Below, one piece after another: positions 37,527 through 46,331 of a DNA stretch of 64,000 nucleotides (positions are counted from its first letter, which is position 1; each line of letters begins with the position of its first letter). Both the position numbers and the translations under genes were made by a program. The stretch is from Planococcus plakortidis. Its GTDB lineage: Bacteria; Bacillota; Bacilli; Bacillales_A; Planococcaceae. Under the pieces are notes generated by a model, which saw only the letters and a program-made list of their open reading frames with translations, was not told the origin of the DNA and made no database searches. The DNA lies in the NCBI RefSeq assembly GCF_001687605.2, contig NZ_CP016539.2, positions 2,262,501-2,326,500 of the forward strand. Reading direction: 5' to 3'.

Positions 37527-38705
37527 TTAGTTCAGTTCGCCGGCTGGCACCAGCGATTCGCTGAGGCAGTTTCTATAGAAACTGTCCAGTTCTTTCCATA
37601 GCACCTCGTTGCTGAAATGGGTGCTTGCCCATTCCCGTCCGGCTTCCCCAAACCGCACGCGCAAACTTTCGGATGCTATCAACCTGCCAATCGTTTCCGT
37701 GATTTCCGGAAGGTTTTCAGAATCCACCAGCAAGCCTGTTTTTCCGTCCACAATCGTATTGCGTGCCCCCGTGACATTGGATGCGACGACAGGCATGCCG
37801 CATAAAGCCGCTTCGATCGACACATTGCCAAAACCCTCACGCTTCGTCAGGAATACGAAGATATCCATCAAATGATAATACGCCACCGGATCCGGAAGAA
37901 ATCCGGTCTTGATGATTTTCGGGTTATTCTCGATTTCCCATTTCACGCTCTGTTCCACCGGGTCATCGTCTTCGTAATCGCCGACGATGAGCAAGCGCAG
38001 CTGTTCGTTTCCCTGGCTTAGCGACTTGAAGGCCGCGACCAGTTCATTGACCCCTTTATCTTTGGTCAGCCGGCCGACAAACCCGAGAACGACATGCCCG
38101 GTTCGGATGCCATACCGTTCACGGATTTGTTCCTTGGCTGCTATGATGTCGGGATTCTCCTGGAATCTCGCAACATCAAAACCGTCACCGCTGCCTTTTC
38201 CGAGGACGCTGATTTTTTCTTCACTGGCGATGCCGAATTCGACCGCCCGATCCCGCAAGCTATCCGATACCGCCAAGCAATGCGTGGCGGAAGAGGCAGC
38301 GAGCTTTTCCATGTTCAACAATAGACTGCGCTTCCATCCGGCAGTCGTCTCCAGCCGCAAGCCCCGCATCGTGTACACACGGACGGGCACCCGGCAAATC
38401 CGAGCGGCAATCGTCACGACCAGTCCGGCTTTCGGTGTGCTCGCATTGACGATCGACGGGCGTTCCCTCCGGAATAGAGAGATGCAGCGGGCAAGCGATT
38501 GCACATCGTGAAGCGGGGAGATGCCCCTGTCCATCGATAGTTCGAGCATGTCCACTTGTTCGCTTGCACGAAACTCCTCGAACCCCGGCCCTTTGGAGCT
38601 CAATGCTTTCGGGTCGAACCCGCGGCCTTTCAAATAACGCAATTGGCCATCCATGAAGCTCAAACTTTCCGAAACAGTGACGGCATGGATCAATTTCGTT
38701 GTCAT
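37527..38705 (-). CDS. Glycosyltransferase family 4
   Basis: A 392-aa GT-B enzyme with IVNASTPKAGLVVTIAARIC, VLGFVGRLTKDKGVNEL, LLIVGDYEDDDP and KREGFGNVSIEAALCGMPVVAS. The whole chain aligns with the gene at 35208, so the two arose by duplication and probably transfer to different acceptors. GGAGGGA precedes the ATG by 6 nt. It lies 15 bp after the sugar transferase gene. Confidence 0.92.
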   Translation of the reverse strand: MTTKLIHAVTVSESLSFMDGQLRYLKGRGFDPKALSSKGPGFEEFRASEQVDMLELSMDRGISPLHDVQSLARCISLFRRERPSIVNASTPKAGLVVTIAARICRVPVRVYTMRGLRLETTAGWKRSLLLNMEKLAASSATHCLAVSDSLRDRAVEFGIASEEKISVLGKGSGDGFDVARFQENPDIIAAKEQIRERYGIRTGHVVLGFVGRLTKDKGVNELVAAFKSLSQGNEQLRLLIVGDYEDDDPVEQSVKWEIENNPKIIKTGFLPDPVAYYHLMDIFVFLTKREGFGNVSIEAALCGMPVVASNVTGARNTIVDGKTGLLVDSENLPEITETIGRLIASESLRVRFGEAGREWASTHFSNEVLWKELDSFYRNCLSESLVPAGELN

Positions 38706-38720
38706 GGCAGTTCCCTCCGC

Positions 38721-39341
38721 TCAGCTTTTTTCATAGATTTCTTCAGTCCGGAACACTTTGACCACCGTCTGCGCCAGGATATACAAATCGAGCCGCAAGC
38801 TTTTGCGGTTGATGTAATCGATGTCGATGTCGATCTTTTCATCCCAGCTCAAGCTGTTGCGCCCGCTCACTTGCGCAAGCCCCGTGACTCCCGGTTTCAC
38901 CATCAGCCGCTGCTTCTGGTAATCATTGTAATTATCCGTCTGGTCGGTGACAGTAGGGCGTGGGCCGATGAACGACATATCGCCTTTGACGATGTTGATC
39001 AGCTGGGGCAATTCATCGATGCTGGTCTTGCGGAGAATATTGCCGACTTTCGTGATGCTGGGATCTCCGTCGAACGGATCGATGCGGTTGCGCTTTTTAT
39101 CCCGCCCGTGCTCCATTGTCCGGAATTTATAGATGGTGAAATGCCGTCCGTAAAGGCCGCCACGCTGCTGCTTGAACATTGCAGGCCCTTTTGACTCGAG
39201 GCGGATCAATAAGGCAACTGTTAGCAATAATGGCGATAAGACCAATAACATCAAAGCGGCAATGACGATTTCGAGAAAGCGTATCACTGCATTCGAGCGC
39301 TTCGGCTGCTTTTTTTCTTCACTGAAATCTCCTATAATCAT
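38721..39341 (-). CDS. Initiating sugar (phosphoglycosyl) transferase
   Basis: A 206-aa PglC/WcaJ-type enzyme that moves a sugar-1-phosphate from a nucleotide sugar to undecaprenyl phosphate, starting the repeat unit. It has one hydrophobic re-entrant helix (FLEIVIAALMLLVLSPLLL), then KQQRGGLYGRHFTIYKFRTM, the catalytic-type KTSIDELPQLINIVKGDMSFIGPRP and LMVKPGVTGLAQVSGRN. It lacks the extra four-helix domain of WbaP-like forms. The start ATG at 39341 follows GAGGAGGGGG. The presence of this enzyme with Wzx and Wzy makes this a lipid-linked glycan pathway. Confidence 0.93.
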   Translation of the reverse strand: MIIGDFSEEKKQPKRSNAVIRFLEIVIAALMLLVLSPLLLTVALLIRLESKGPAMFKQQRGGLYGRHFTIYKFRTMEHGRDKKRNRIDPFDGDPSITKVGNILRKTSIDELPQLINIVKGDMSFIGPRPTVTDQTDNYNDYQKQRLMVKPGVTGLAQVSGRNSLSWDEKIDIDIDYINRKSLRLDLYILAQTVVKVFRTEEIYEKS

Positions 39342-39355
39342 GGGCTGCCCCCTCC

Positions 39356-40537
39356 TCACATTCTCCATAAGGTCACCTTCTCTGGCTTTTCATCCCGCTC
39401 TAGTATGCTTTTGACGTCAAATACGTAACCTGCCTTGCCTTCGAGCAAGCGCTCATATAACTTCCATCCCGCTTTCCGGTAAGCTTCATGCGGCACCGCG
39501 AGTATGACCGAAACCGCCGGAAGCAGTTCTTCCTGCTTCGTCAGCAAAACCCCGCCTGCGCATTCCGACTGGCCCAGTTCAAGCCTGGCATCTGCGACCT
39601 GGACGTCCATCCCGTATTCCCGAAGTTCTGACACGAGGTCGATCACCCCTGCTTCTGCCTCTTCGCTTGCCCCGTCCTCTCTCGTGACACCGAGCACCGT
39701 GATGCGCGCTTCATGGATGATGACTTCGTTCTGGATCAGTTTCTTAATGACCCGCTGTGCCACTTGCCTGCCTTTCTGTTCTCCTTTGCACCAGAATTGG
39801 TCCATGCCGTGCCATGGCACCGGATGGTCCCCGAGCGGATCCGGTTCGATTTTGATAAACCCCCGCCTGGTGTTGGCGGTTTCCAATACGTCATGCGTAT
39901 CGATTCCCTGCTGGTTCAAGGTGAGTGCCACTTCGTTCATCAAAGCGATATTCACTTCCTTTTGCGCAATTTCAAGCAATTGGGCAGCTTCGGCGACACG
40001 GATCGACTTCGCTTTGTAAATGCCCCCTTCGTGGATCGGGGCGAACAGGTCTGCAAGATAATCAGTAACCGGCCCACTTTGCCCTGCGATCACTTTGCGC
40101 ATTTTCGCAAGTTTCCCCTGCGCTTCACTGCTTTGCCACCTTGCCGGGACAAAGCCGACAAAGAATTCCTTCCCGGCAGCGAAACCGGAATGTTGCTCGA
40201 GCAGGGGGATGCAGATTTCCTCGGTTGTACCGGGGTAGACCGGGGCTTCGAAAATGAGTACCGACCCTTTTTTCATCTGCTTCCCAACGATCCGGCAGAG
40301 CTCCGACAGCGCATCCAGTGTATAAGCGGGGCGCTTCGAACCGGTGATCAGGAAGATTCCCGTCTCTGCCAGTTCACCGGCTTGATCGGTAAACACAATG
40401 CCCTTCTCATCGAACCTTGCCCTTTTGGAGCGATCCGGATCGAATACGATGACCGGATAAACGGCGCCGAATGCTGTTGCTGCCAGCAAGCTGTTTTCTC
40501 CGGCCCCAACTATTGTGATTTTCACGTTTTCCATCAT
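39356..40537 (-). CDS. Degenerate nucleotide-sugar dehydrogenase homologue
   Basis: A 393-aa protein with the UDP-glucose/GDP-mannose dehydrogenase layout: Rossmann start ITIVGAGENSLLAA, APVYPGTTEE, FVPARWQ, a central helix EAAQLLEIAQKEVNIALMNE, and a C-terminal UDP-binding-like domain (ITVLGVTREDGASE, VILAVPHEAY). By eye the catalytic residues are lost: the family Lys in AxxxKxxEN is Gln here, and the GGHCIPVDP cysteine loop reads GDHPVPWHG. It may bind a nucleotide sugar without oxidising it, or do another reaction. The start ATGATG overlaps the upstream stop. Confidence 0.78.
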   Translation of the reverse strand: MMENVKITIVGAGENSLLAATAFGAVYPVIVFDPDRSKRARFDEKGIVFTDQAGELAETGIFLITGSKRPAYTLDALSELCRIVGKQMKKGSVLIFEAPVYPGTTEEICIPLLEQHSGFAAGKEFFVGFVPARWQSSEAQGKLAKMRKVIAGQSGPVTDYLADLFAPIHEGGIYKAKSIRVAEAAQLLEIAQKEVNIALMNEVALTLNQQGIDTHDVLETANTRRGFIKIEPDPLGDHPVPWHGMDQFWCKGEQKGRQVAQRVIKKLIQNEVIIHEARITVLGVTREDGASEEAEAGVIDLVSELREYGMDVQVADARLELGQSECAGGVLLTKQEELLPAVSVILAVPHEAYRKAGWKLYERLLEGKAGYVFDVKSILERDEKPEKVTLWRM

Positions 40538-41817
40538 GAGCCCACCTTCTCCCCCTTTTTCCCCGACCATTTCATTTTGGTGAATTCGAGCAATTGCTTG
40601 CTATTCGCTGCAGCGTACGACAGCAATAAGAGCGGGATGATCTTATTGCGGTGGCGCATTGCCGTTCCCGCACTTTGCGTTCCATATGAATAGATGAAAA
40701 CGGTCATCCCGATCACCAGCAGGATGAATATTTTCGTCCTCACCGGCATTTCACTCCGGTAAAGGCCGTACAACGTCGCCCCGATCAAGAACAGGTAGAC
40801 GCTGGAATCAAACAGGAAACTGACGATATCCCCAGCCCCCCGCCAATCGAGCGGAAGCGGCGAAAAGAGGAAGTAGAACATTTTCAGCGGTGCAACGAGC
40901 AGCGCCGCGACACCCGACAGTCCACTGAAGCTTGCAAGATAGACCGACCCGCCTTCAGCGAATATCTCGTAGTCGACCGTGCCACCTTCTTCGGTGACGA
41001 ATTTACTCAAGAAGACATCGGCGTTCTGGAAGACGATGAACGAAATGCCGCCGACAAACAATAAGTACATGAGCGGGATCGAAATTTTCTTCCCCATCTT
41101 GCCACGCTCCAGCCAGACAAAGGACGCGATGTAGACGAGCAGCAAACCGATCATGCCGGTATGGAACAACATCGCAAGAACCGACAGCACGACGGCCCAG
41201 CCGAACTGGAGAAACGAGCGCTCCCCGATCCAGCGCAGGAAGTAATAAAGCGACACTGTCGTGAAGAAAATGATCAGCGCTTCCCGAAGCAGGATGCTCG
41301 ACATGAAAATACTGTTCGGCATGAGAGTGAAGATGAGCAAAGCGATAAAGCTCAATTTCTTCTCGATCTGCAAATAATTCAACGACTTGAAGAGGAATAC
41401 GGCCGAGAACACCCAGCAGGCGATGTTGAGGAATTGCGAGTAAGCCCGCTGTTCACCGATCATATAGTAGAGCCCTGATAAAAATGGCACGTAGACGGTA
41501 TGGGTCTGGTCAAGCGGATATTGGCCATTCGCCACCAGCACGGAAACTTCGTGGAAATATTCTGTATCCGTACCGCTCGAGAAAATCCCGATCGACGGGA
41601 CATACAAATCGATGAATAAAATGACCACCCGCACCGCGAACCCCGCAAAGATGACGAACAGCCATTCATTCTTCAACGTGCGGTATAGATACAAGGAGAT
41701 GGCGACGATACCGGTAAAGACAAGCAGCATCGCATAGCCATCACCCGGCGGAAGAAAATCCTTGATCAGGAACGTCGCGAGAATCTGTATGATAAAAAAG
41801 CCAAGTACATAAATCAT
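40534..41817 (-). CDS. Polytopic membrane protein, probable Wzy-type polymerase
   Basis: A 427-aa protein with about 11-12 hydrophobic helices and one larger loop (VFLSKFVTEEGGTVDYEIFAEGG region). The position between flippase and glycosyltransferase genes and the topology fit an O-antigen/EPS polymerase; GTAMRHRNKIIPLLLL near the C terminus resembles the Arg-rich segment of EpsG/Wzy-like proteins. An early GTDTEYFHEVSVLVANGQ loop also recalls GT-C transferases, so a C-type glycosyltransferase is the alternative. It overlaps the next gene by 4 nt. Confidence 0.68.
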   Translation of the reverse strand: MIYVLGFFIIQILATFLIKDFLPPGDGYAMLLVFTGIVAISLYLYRTLKNEWLFVIFAGFAVRVVILFIDLYVPSIGIFSSGTDTEYFHEVSVLVANGQYPLDQTHTVYVPFLSGLYYMIGEQRAYSQFLNIACWVFSAVFLFKSLNYLQIEKKLSFIALLIFTLMPNSIFMSSILLREALIIFFTTVSLYYFLRWIGERSFLQFGWAVVLSVLAMLFHTGMIGLLLVYIASFVWLERGKMGKKISIPLMYLLFVGGISFIVFQNADVFLSKFVTEEGGTVDYEIFAEGGSVYLASFSGLSGVAALLVAPLKMFYFLFSPLPLDWRGAGDIVSFLFDSSVYLFLIGATLYGLYRSEMPVRTKIFILLVIGMTVFIYSYGTQSAGTAMRHRNKIIPLLLLSYAAANSKQLLEFTKMKWSGKKGEKVGS

Positions 41818-41835
41818 GAATTTCCACCCCTCTTT

Positions 41836-43350
41836 TCAACGTCTGGCAAGCGCCATCAACCGTGCCTTGTAATAGGCGATATCGCTCAATTGCAGCATCC
41901 ACAGCATCGCTGCGTAAACAATGACTCCCGTGGCAACACCGATGAACAAGGCCGGAATATCACCCGTTGCCAGCAAGGAAACCGTATATGCCGTTCTGGC
42001 CGCGATGCCCATGACGATGGCGGCAACGATGCCTTTCGCCAAGTCGATCATCAACCGCCGGCTGTCGAGCGAACCGATTTTCCGTACCAGTGATGCGTAC
42101 AACAGCACCGTACTGACAATCGCGGCGATGCTCGTCGCAAGTGCCAAGCCGTTCAGCCCGATTACACGCGACAGCACCAGGTTTAACGCGACGTTCAAGA
42201 ACATGGCGCCGAATGCGTTGATCATCGGCGTCCGTGAATCTTCCAGGGAATAAAACACTTTCGACAGCACTTCCCTCAGCCCGAACCCAAGCAAGCCGAG
42301 TGCATAGAAGAACAATAAGCCCGTCGTCATCGCAACCGCCCGCTCCTCGAACGCCCCGCGCCCGAACAGGAGCTCCGTAATCTGCCGCGCAAAGATCATC
42401 ATGCCGACCGCGGCGGGAATGACGATCAATGAGACAGTCGTAATGATTTTCCCGACGACATCTTTCAATTCAGCCATATTCTTCCGGACGGCGAGCTTTG
42501 AGATTTTCGGGAACATGACTTTCACGACCGCCAGAACGAAAATCGCCTGGACGAAAAATACGATGCGATGTGCGTAGGTGAGTGCCGAAATCCCGCCCTC
42601 CGCCAGCTGCGAAGCGATGGTGCGGTCTACCAGGATGTTGATCTGGTCCGCCGACACCCCGATGATGACCGGGATGGCAAGCATCATCATCTGCTTCAGG
42701 TCGCGGTCTTTCAGGTTCAACACCAATTGGTGGCGATAGCCGCTTTTGCGGATCGCCGGCACCATGTACAGAAATTGCACGATGACGGCAATGACCGTTC
42801 CGATGGCGAGCATCATGATATCCATTTTCGAACTGACCACAATCGTTGTGATCAACAGCACATTCAGCGGCAAGCCGCTCAGCACCGTCGGCAGGAACCG
42901 GTCTTTTACTTCCAGGTAGCTGGTGAAAATGAAGATCAGGGCCGTGAAATAAAGCGTCAGCGAAATGATCCGCGTGAACAATACCGCGATGCGCAAGGTT
43001 TCGCCTTCGAACCCGTAGGCGAACAATTTGACGATCGGCACCGGGAACACCAAGAGCAGGATGACCAGCACAGTCGACAGCAGCAACACTGCATTCGTGA
43101 CGTTGGCGGTAAAGCGTTCTGCCGCTGCATCGCCCCGCTCTTCACGGATTTTCGTGTAAACCGGGATATAGCTCGCGGCGATGCCCATGCCGATAAACGC
43201 AAAGAACACCGTCGGGATATCGGTCGAGATCAAGTAGGCGTCGGTCAATCCATCGGCACCGTAGAAAAACGATAGGAAGATGTCCCGTGAAAAGCCGAGA
43301 ACTTTCGTGATGATGACGACGAACATGATGGCGATGACTGTTTTTTCCAT
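41836..43350 (-). CDS. MurJ/MviN-family (Wzx-type) lipid flippase
   Basis: A 504-aa protein of the MOP exporter superfamily with about 13-14 helices. It has TKVLGFSRDIFLSFFYGADGLTDAY at the start, RGAFEERAVAMTTGLLFFYALGLLGFG, and REVLSKVFYSLEDSRTPM, all MurJ hallmarks. As the first gene of a glycan operon with its own polymerase and initiating transferase, it probably flips the lipid-linked repeat unit rather than lipid II. The ATG at 43350 has AGAGGTTGA upstream. The operon promoter is at 43489-43520. Confidence 0.88.
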   Translation of the reverse strand: MEKTVIAIMFVVIITKVLGFSRDIFLSFFYGADGLTDAYLISTDIPTVFFAFIGMGIAASYIPVYTKIREERGDAAAERFTANVTNAVLLLSTVLVILLLVFPVPIVKLFAYGFEGETLRIAVLFTRIISLTLYFTALIFIFTSYLEVKDRFLPTVLSGLPLNVLLITTIVVSSKMDIMMLAIGTVIAVIVQFLYMVPAIRKSGYRHQLVLNLKDRDLKQMMMLAIPVIIGVSADQINILVDRTIASQLAEGGISALTYAHRIVFFVQAIFVLAVVKVMFPKISKLAVRKNMAELKDVVGKIITTVSLIVIPAAVGMMIFARQITELLFGRGAFEERAVAMTTGLLFFYALGLLGFGLREVLSKVFYSLEDSRTPMINAFGAMFLNVALNLVLSRVIGLNGLALATSIAAIVSTVLLYASLVRKIGSLDSRRLMIDLAKGIVAAIVMGIAARTAYTVSLLATGDIPALFIGVATGVIVYAAMLWMLQLSDIAYYKARLMALARR

Positions 43351-43488
43351 AGTTTCAACCTCTTTTGCATTCATTCTGGAAGCAACGATCCGCTCCCGAA
43401 GCGGTGGTGCAGCTTATGGCTTGATCCGGCCATCGATATAAAGCATCCTTCCTCAGAATTTGGCGCGGATGGAATCCTGTTGTTGTTA

Positions 43489-43520
43489 ATCCTAGGGGGC
43501 GGAGGTTAAAAGAGGGTTAA
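43489..43520 (-). promoter_or_regulatory. Promoter of the flippase-glycosyltransferase operon with TTAACC direct repeats
   Basis: On the minus strand: TTAACC, 5 nt, TTAACC, 9 nt, TAGGAT. The same arrangement precedes three other genes of this region (47451-47482, 54230-54261, 50094-50125). Repeats one helical turn apart suit an OmpR/PhoB-family activator. Confidence 0.65.
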
Positions 43521-43591
43521 ACTGTTTGAGCGTTTTGAAAAAGCTTTGGGGAATTCAAATATTTTTTAATGGAAGGGAATCTACAAAGATT

Positions 43592-43860
43592 GAGTGGTGG
43601 AGATTGCGCTCCAAGGGGCACGCTTGGGGCCTGCAGGATGCAGGTCATGCAGCTGAAATCGCGACAGGAAGTAGCGATTTTAAAAATAGATAGTGGAGAG
43701 AAGAGTGGGAGAGATTGCACTTCAAGGGGCACGCTTGCCGAGGGGCGGGTGTTGAGCCAATGTGCCGCAAAGAGCGCGACACATTTGTCTCGCCAGCCCG
43801 CTCAGTCCCTCAGGCTTCGGCCCCTTTCCGCTCCATCTCTAGTTTTAGAGAGAAAAGATA
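43592..43860. repeat. GC-rich intergenic repeat family 2 (one partial and one longer copy)
   Basis: The core GGGGCACGCTT occurs at 43615 and 43726 and again at 56082. Each is preceded by GAGATTGC..T or TGCGTTGCA-like sequence, and the longer copies end CGGCCCCTTTCC..CTCC followed by CTAGTTTTAGAG or TTTAGTTTTAGAG. No open frame with a ribosome site is present. Confidence 0.6.
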
Positions 43861-43965
43861 ATCATTTAGCTTTGAAATTAATGTGAATAGTTTTGTTCAA
43901 CCTTGATCATGTCCAGCTAAGCATCAGCACAAGTGGATGATCACGAGAAAATAACATACTTTGTC

Positions 43966-44110
43966 AATTACCAACTTCAGTGGAATGTAAAAGCCGAACC
44001 AAGCATACGGGTGAGCCGGAGTAACGAGACAAGTGTTCTTCTTGGCTCATTGCGGGAGGCCAGCCCCAAGCGGGAGGCGACTCGCTTGGGGAGCAATATA
44101 CAAAGAACAT
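43966..44110. repeat. Structured intergenic repeat family 3, copy A
   Basis: It begins AAGCCGAACC...GGGTGAGCCGG and holds a stem at 44021-44028 / 44046-44053 and a strong stem CCCCAAGCG / CGCTTGGGG (44064-44072 / 44083-44091). Related copies are at 56361-56560 and 58272-58475. Confidence 0.55.
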
Positions 44111-44227
44111 GCCATCTCGCCAGCTAGCCCAACTAAATTTCCCATTACACAAAGATTCCCAACAACAACAAGACATTAAAAAACGCCTGCCAAAAACTTG
44201 GCGGGCGCTTAGGGATTTCATGAAGTT

Positions 44228-45235
44228 TCATACGCTGCTCAATTGCTTGCTGGCATTCGCGCGGTACGCCGGGAAGAATGGTTCGCCCGCGGTGGCTCTG
44301 GACTTTTTGCATAGCTCTCCGTAGATCTCTGCGTTCCAGATTTTCCGGCCGGTGTAGAACCGGAAGCCGGTATGCTGGCCGAATTTCTTCTTGAATTTAT
44401 AAAGCGGATCTTCCGCATCATTCGTCCGGCCGCCACCCGTATGGATGAGCTTGACGCCATTCTCTTTGCCCCAGCGCACGGCGCCGTATTGCAAAACATA
44501 GATCGGCGACAGCTGATGGAAATCGTGGACGGTGCCGGAAAGATGGGTATGCATGATGCCCTCATAGAGAAAGTGCAGCTCTGCCGCAATGACCTGGCCT
44601 TCGTAAATCGCTTCAGCCAGGACGATTTTATCGGCGAATTTCAACAGACAATTATCGAAGTAATCATCGTCGAAGAAGTAATAGGCATCGGCATGGACCC
44701 GGCTCATCGTTTCATAGTAGATTTCCTTGAATCGTTGAAGATCGCCCGGCGCAACGGTGATTCGGCAAGTAACGCCTGCATTCAGCGCACGGCGCAATGT
44801 CTTCCTGGCAGATTTCGAAAATTCGGAAGCTACCGGATCGTCGAAGCCGGCAAGTGTCGTCCCGACAGTTTCACGCTGGAACGTGACCTCGTAGCAATTG
44901 GAAAAATCGCGGGCATTGTCGAAGATCGGATGAAAACGGACAAACTCGCTGACGATGCGCTGGTCCTTGCAGTATTCACGGAACGCAAGCTCAAAATCAG
45001 TGACCAAGTCGGAATGGCAGCCTGTCGCACAGCGGATGATCCGCGGCCCACCATAACCATACGGAGTGATGGCATCATACCACCTCTCCCCATGGATCAG
45101 CATCGGGATTTCCCGCTTGATAAACAGATGCCTCACTTCGCCGTATGCACTCTGGAAGACGAATTCCTCGCATACTCCATGCTCCATTCTTTCGTAGAGT
45201 TTGCCGTAGGCTTCTTCAAAAAATAAGTCATTCAA
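44228..45235 (-). CDS. FemAB-like GNAT aminoacyltransferase homologue (paralogue 3)
   Basis: A 335-aa protein of the FemAB/GNAT superfamily, members of which attach amino acids or acyl groups to wall precursors and sugars. Key parts: FVRFHP, EFSKSARKTLRRALNAGV, FKEIYYETMSRVHADAYYFF, THLSGTVHDFHQLSPIYVLQY, LIHTGGGRTNDAEDPLYKFKKKFG. The TTG start at 45235 (AAAGGA 10 nt upstream) gives exactly the length and first residues of its two neighbours; a GTG at 45244 is possible. It is the last of three tandem paralogues. Acceptor and donor are unknown. Confidence 0.82.
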   Translation of the reverse strand: MNDLFFEEAYGKLYERMEHGVCEEFVFQSAYGEVRHLFIKREIPMLIHGERWYDAITPYGYGGPRIIRCATGCHSDLVTDFELAFREYCKDQRIVSEFVRFHPIFDNARDFSNCYEVTFQRETVGTTLAGFDDPVASEFSKSARKTLRRALNAGVTCRITVAPGDLQRFKEIYYETMSRVHADAYYFFDDDYFDNCLLKFADKIVLAEAIYEGQVIAAELHFLYEGIMHTHLSGTVHDFHQLSPIYVLQYGAVRWGKENGVKLIHTGGGRTNDAEDPLYKFKKKFGQHTGFRFYTGRKIWNAEIYGELCKKSRATAGEPFFPAYRANASKQLSSV

Positions 45236-45264
45236 TGGGTCCACGTCCTTTCATCATACGCCGC

Positions 45265-46272
45265 TCAGACACGGCTCGCTTCCAAATGCTTTTTGCAGCG
45301 ATAGGCCGGGAAATAATCGGTCGCTGCATCCGCCGCGTTCAGTTCGCATAATTTCTTATAAACCGGCTTGTTCCATATTTTCTTCCCGATGTAGAAATCA
45401 AATCGGGTATTTTTCCCGAATTGCCTCTTGAACATCAACAAACTATCGTTCGGGTCGTTGGTCCTCCCGCCGCCGTCATGGATGAGCCGGTAGCCATTCG
45501 CTTTCCCCCAAACCGTCAGCGCGTATTGCAGCACATAGGCAGGATAAGCGTGGTTGTAATCACTTAACGTACCTGACAGATGGGTATGGATGCGATCGCC
45601 GTAAGTGAAGTTCAATCCCATCCCGATCACTTGCCCCTCGAAGATCGCTTTCGTCAACACGATGTGGTCAGCAAAATACTCCAGGCATTCCGTGAAATAA
45701 TCTTCTTCGAAATAATAATAGGCATCCGCATTATTGCGGTTCATCGTTTCATGGTAGATGTCCTTGAATTCGCCCAGGCTTCGCGGATTTTCGATGATCT
45801 CATAGCCCACGCCCGCCTCAAGCGCCTTGCGGATATTTTTGCGTGTCGACTTGGAGAACTCGCTTTGGACCGGGTCTTCGTAGGCCGCCAGATTGGTACC
45901 TACCGTCTCGCGCAAATAACGCACCTCATAGCAATCCTCGAAATCCAATGCATTGCCAATGACCGGATGGAAGCGGACGAATTCACTGATGATGCCGCGT
46001 TCTGCGCAATATTCCCCGAACGTTCGCTCAAATGCCTCCACCAAGTGGGCTTTTCTGCCTTCTGCACATTCTTTGATGATTGGCCCTCCATAGCCATACG
46101 GAGTGACGATGTCGAAATATGGTCCACCTGTTACGGACATCGGAATCTCACGGCGGATGAACTGGTGACGCACACGGCCCAACGGATGCTCAAACTCGAA
46201 CACCTCACACCGGCCATTCTCGATCACTTCGTATAATCGGCCGTAATTTTTTTCGAAAAACAAATCCTTCAC
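45265..46272 (-). CDS. FemAB-like GNAT aminoacyltransferase homologue (paralogue 2)
   Basis: 335 aa, the same fold and motifs as its neighbours: YDIVTPYGYGGP-type strand (FDIVTPYGYGGP), FVRFHPVIGNALDFEDCYEV, EFSKSTRKNIRKALEAGV, FKDIYHETMNRNNADAYYYF, THLSGTLSDYNHAYPAYVLQY, LIHDGGGRTNDPNDSLLMFKRQFG. The start is GTG with a weak ribosome site. It lies 59 bp downstream of paralogue 1 and 29 bp upstream of paralogue 3, so one transcript is likely. The tandem suggests sequential additions of different residues, as in FemX-FemA-FemB; this is inference. Confidence 0.82.
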   Translation of the reverse strand: MKDLFFEKNYGRLYEVIENGRCEVFEFEHPLGRVRHQFIRREIPMSVTGGPYFDIVTPYGYGGPIIKECAEGRKAHLVEAFERTFGEYCAERGIISEFVRFHPVIGNALDFEDCYEVRYLRETVGTNLAAYEDPVQSEFSKSTRKNIRKALEAGVGYEIIENPRSLGEFKDIYHETMNRNNADAYYYFEEDYFTECLEYFADHIVLTKAIFEGQVIGMGLNFTYGDRIHTHLSGTLSDYNHAYPAYVLQYALTVWGKANGYRLIHDGGGRTNDPNDSLLMFKRQFGKNTRFDFYIGKKIWNKPVYKKLCELNAADAATDYFPAYRCKKHLEASRV

Positions 46273-46331
46273 ATGCTAAACCCCATTTCTTCTTTGTGTT
46301 GTTTGTTTGCTCCCCCTCTGGTTTCTCTTTG

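Noticed and set aside
41161-43275. Long open frames on the plus strand opposite the polymerase and flippase genes
   Set aside because: They mirror strongly coding minus-strand genes with clear motifs, have no ribosome sites, and encode low-complexity Arg/Gln-rich or composition-shadow sequence.
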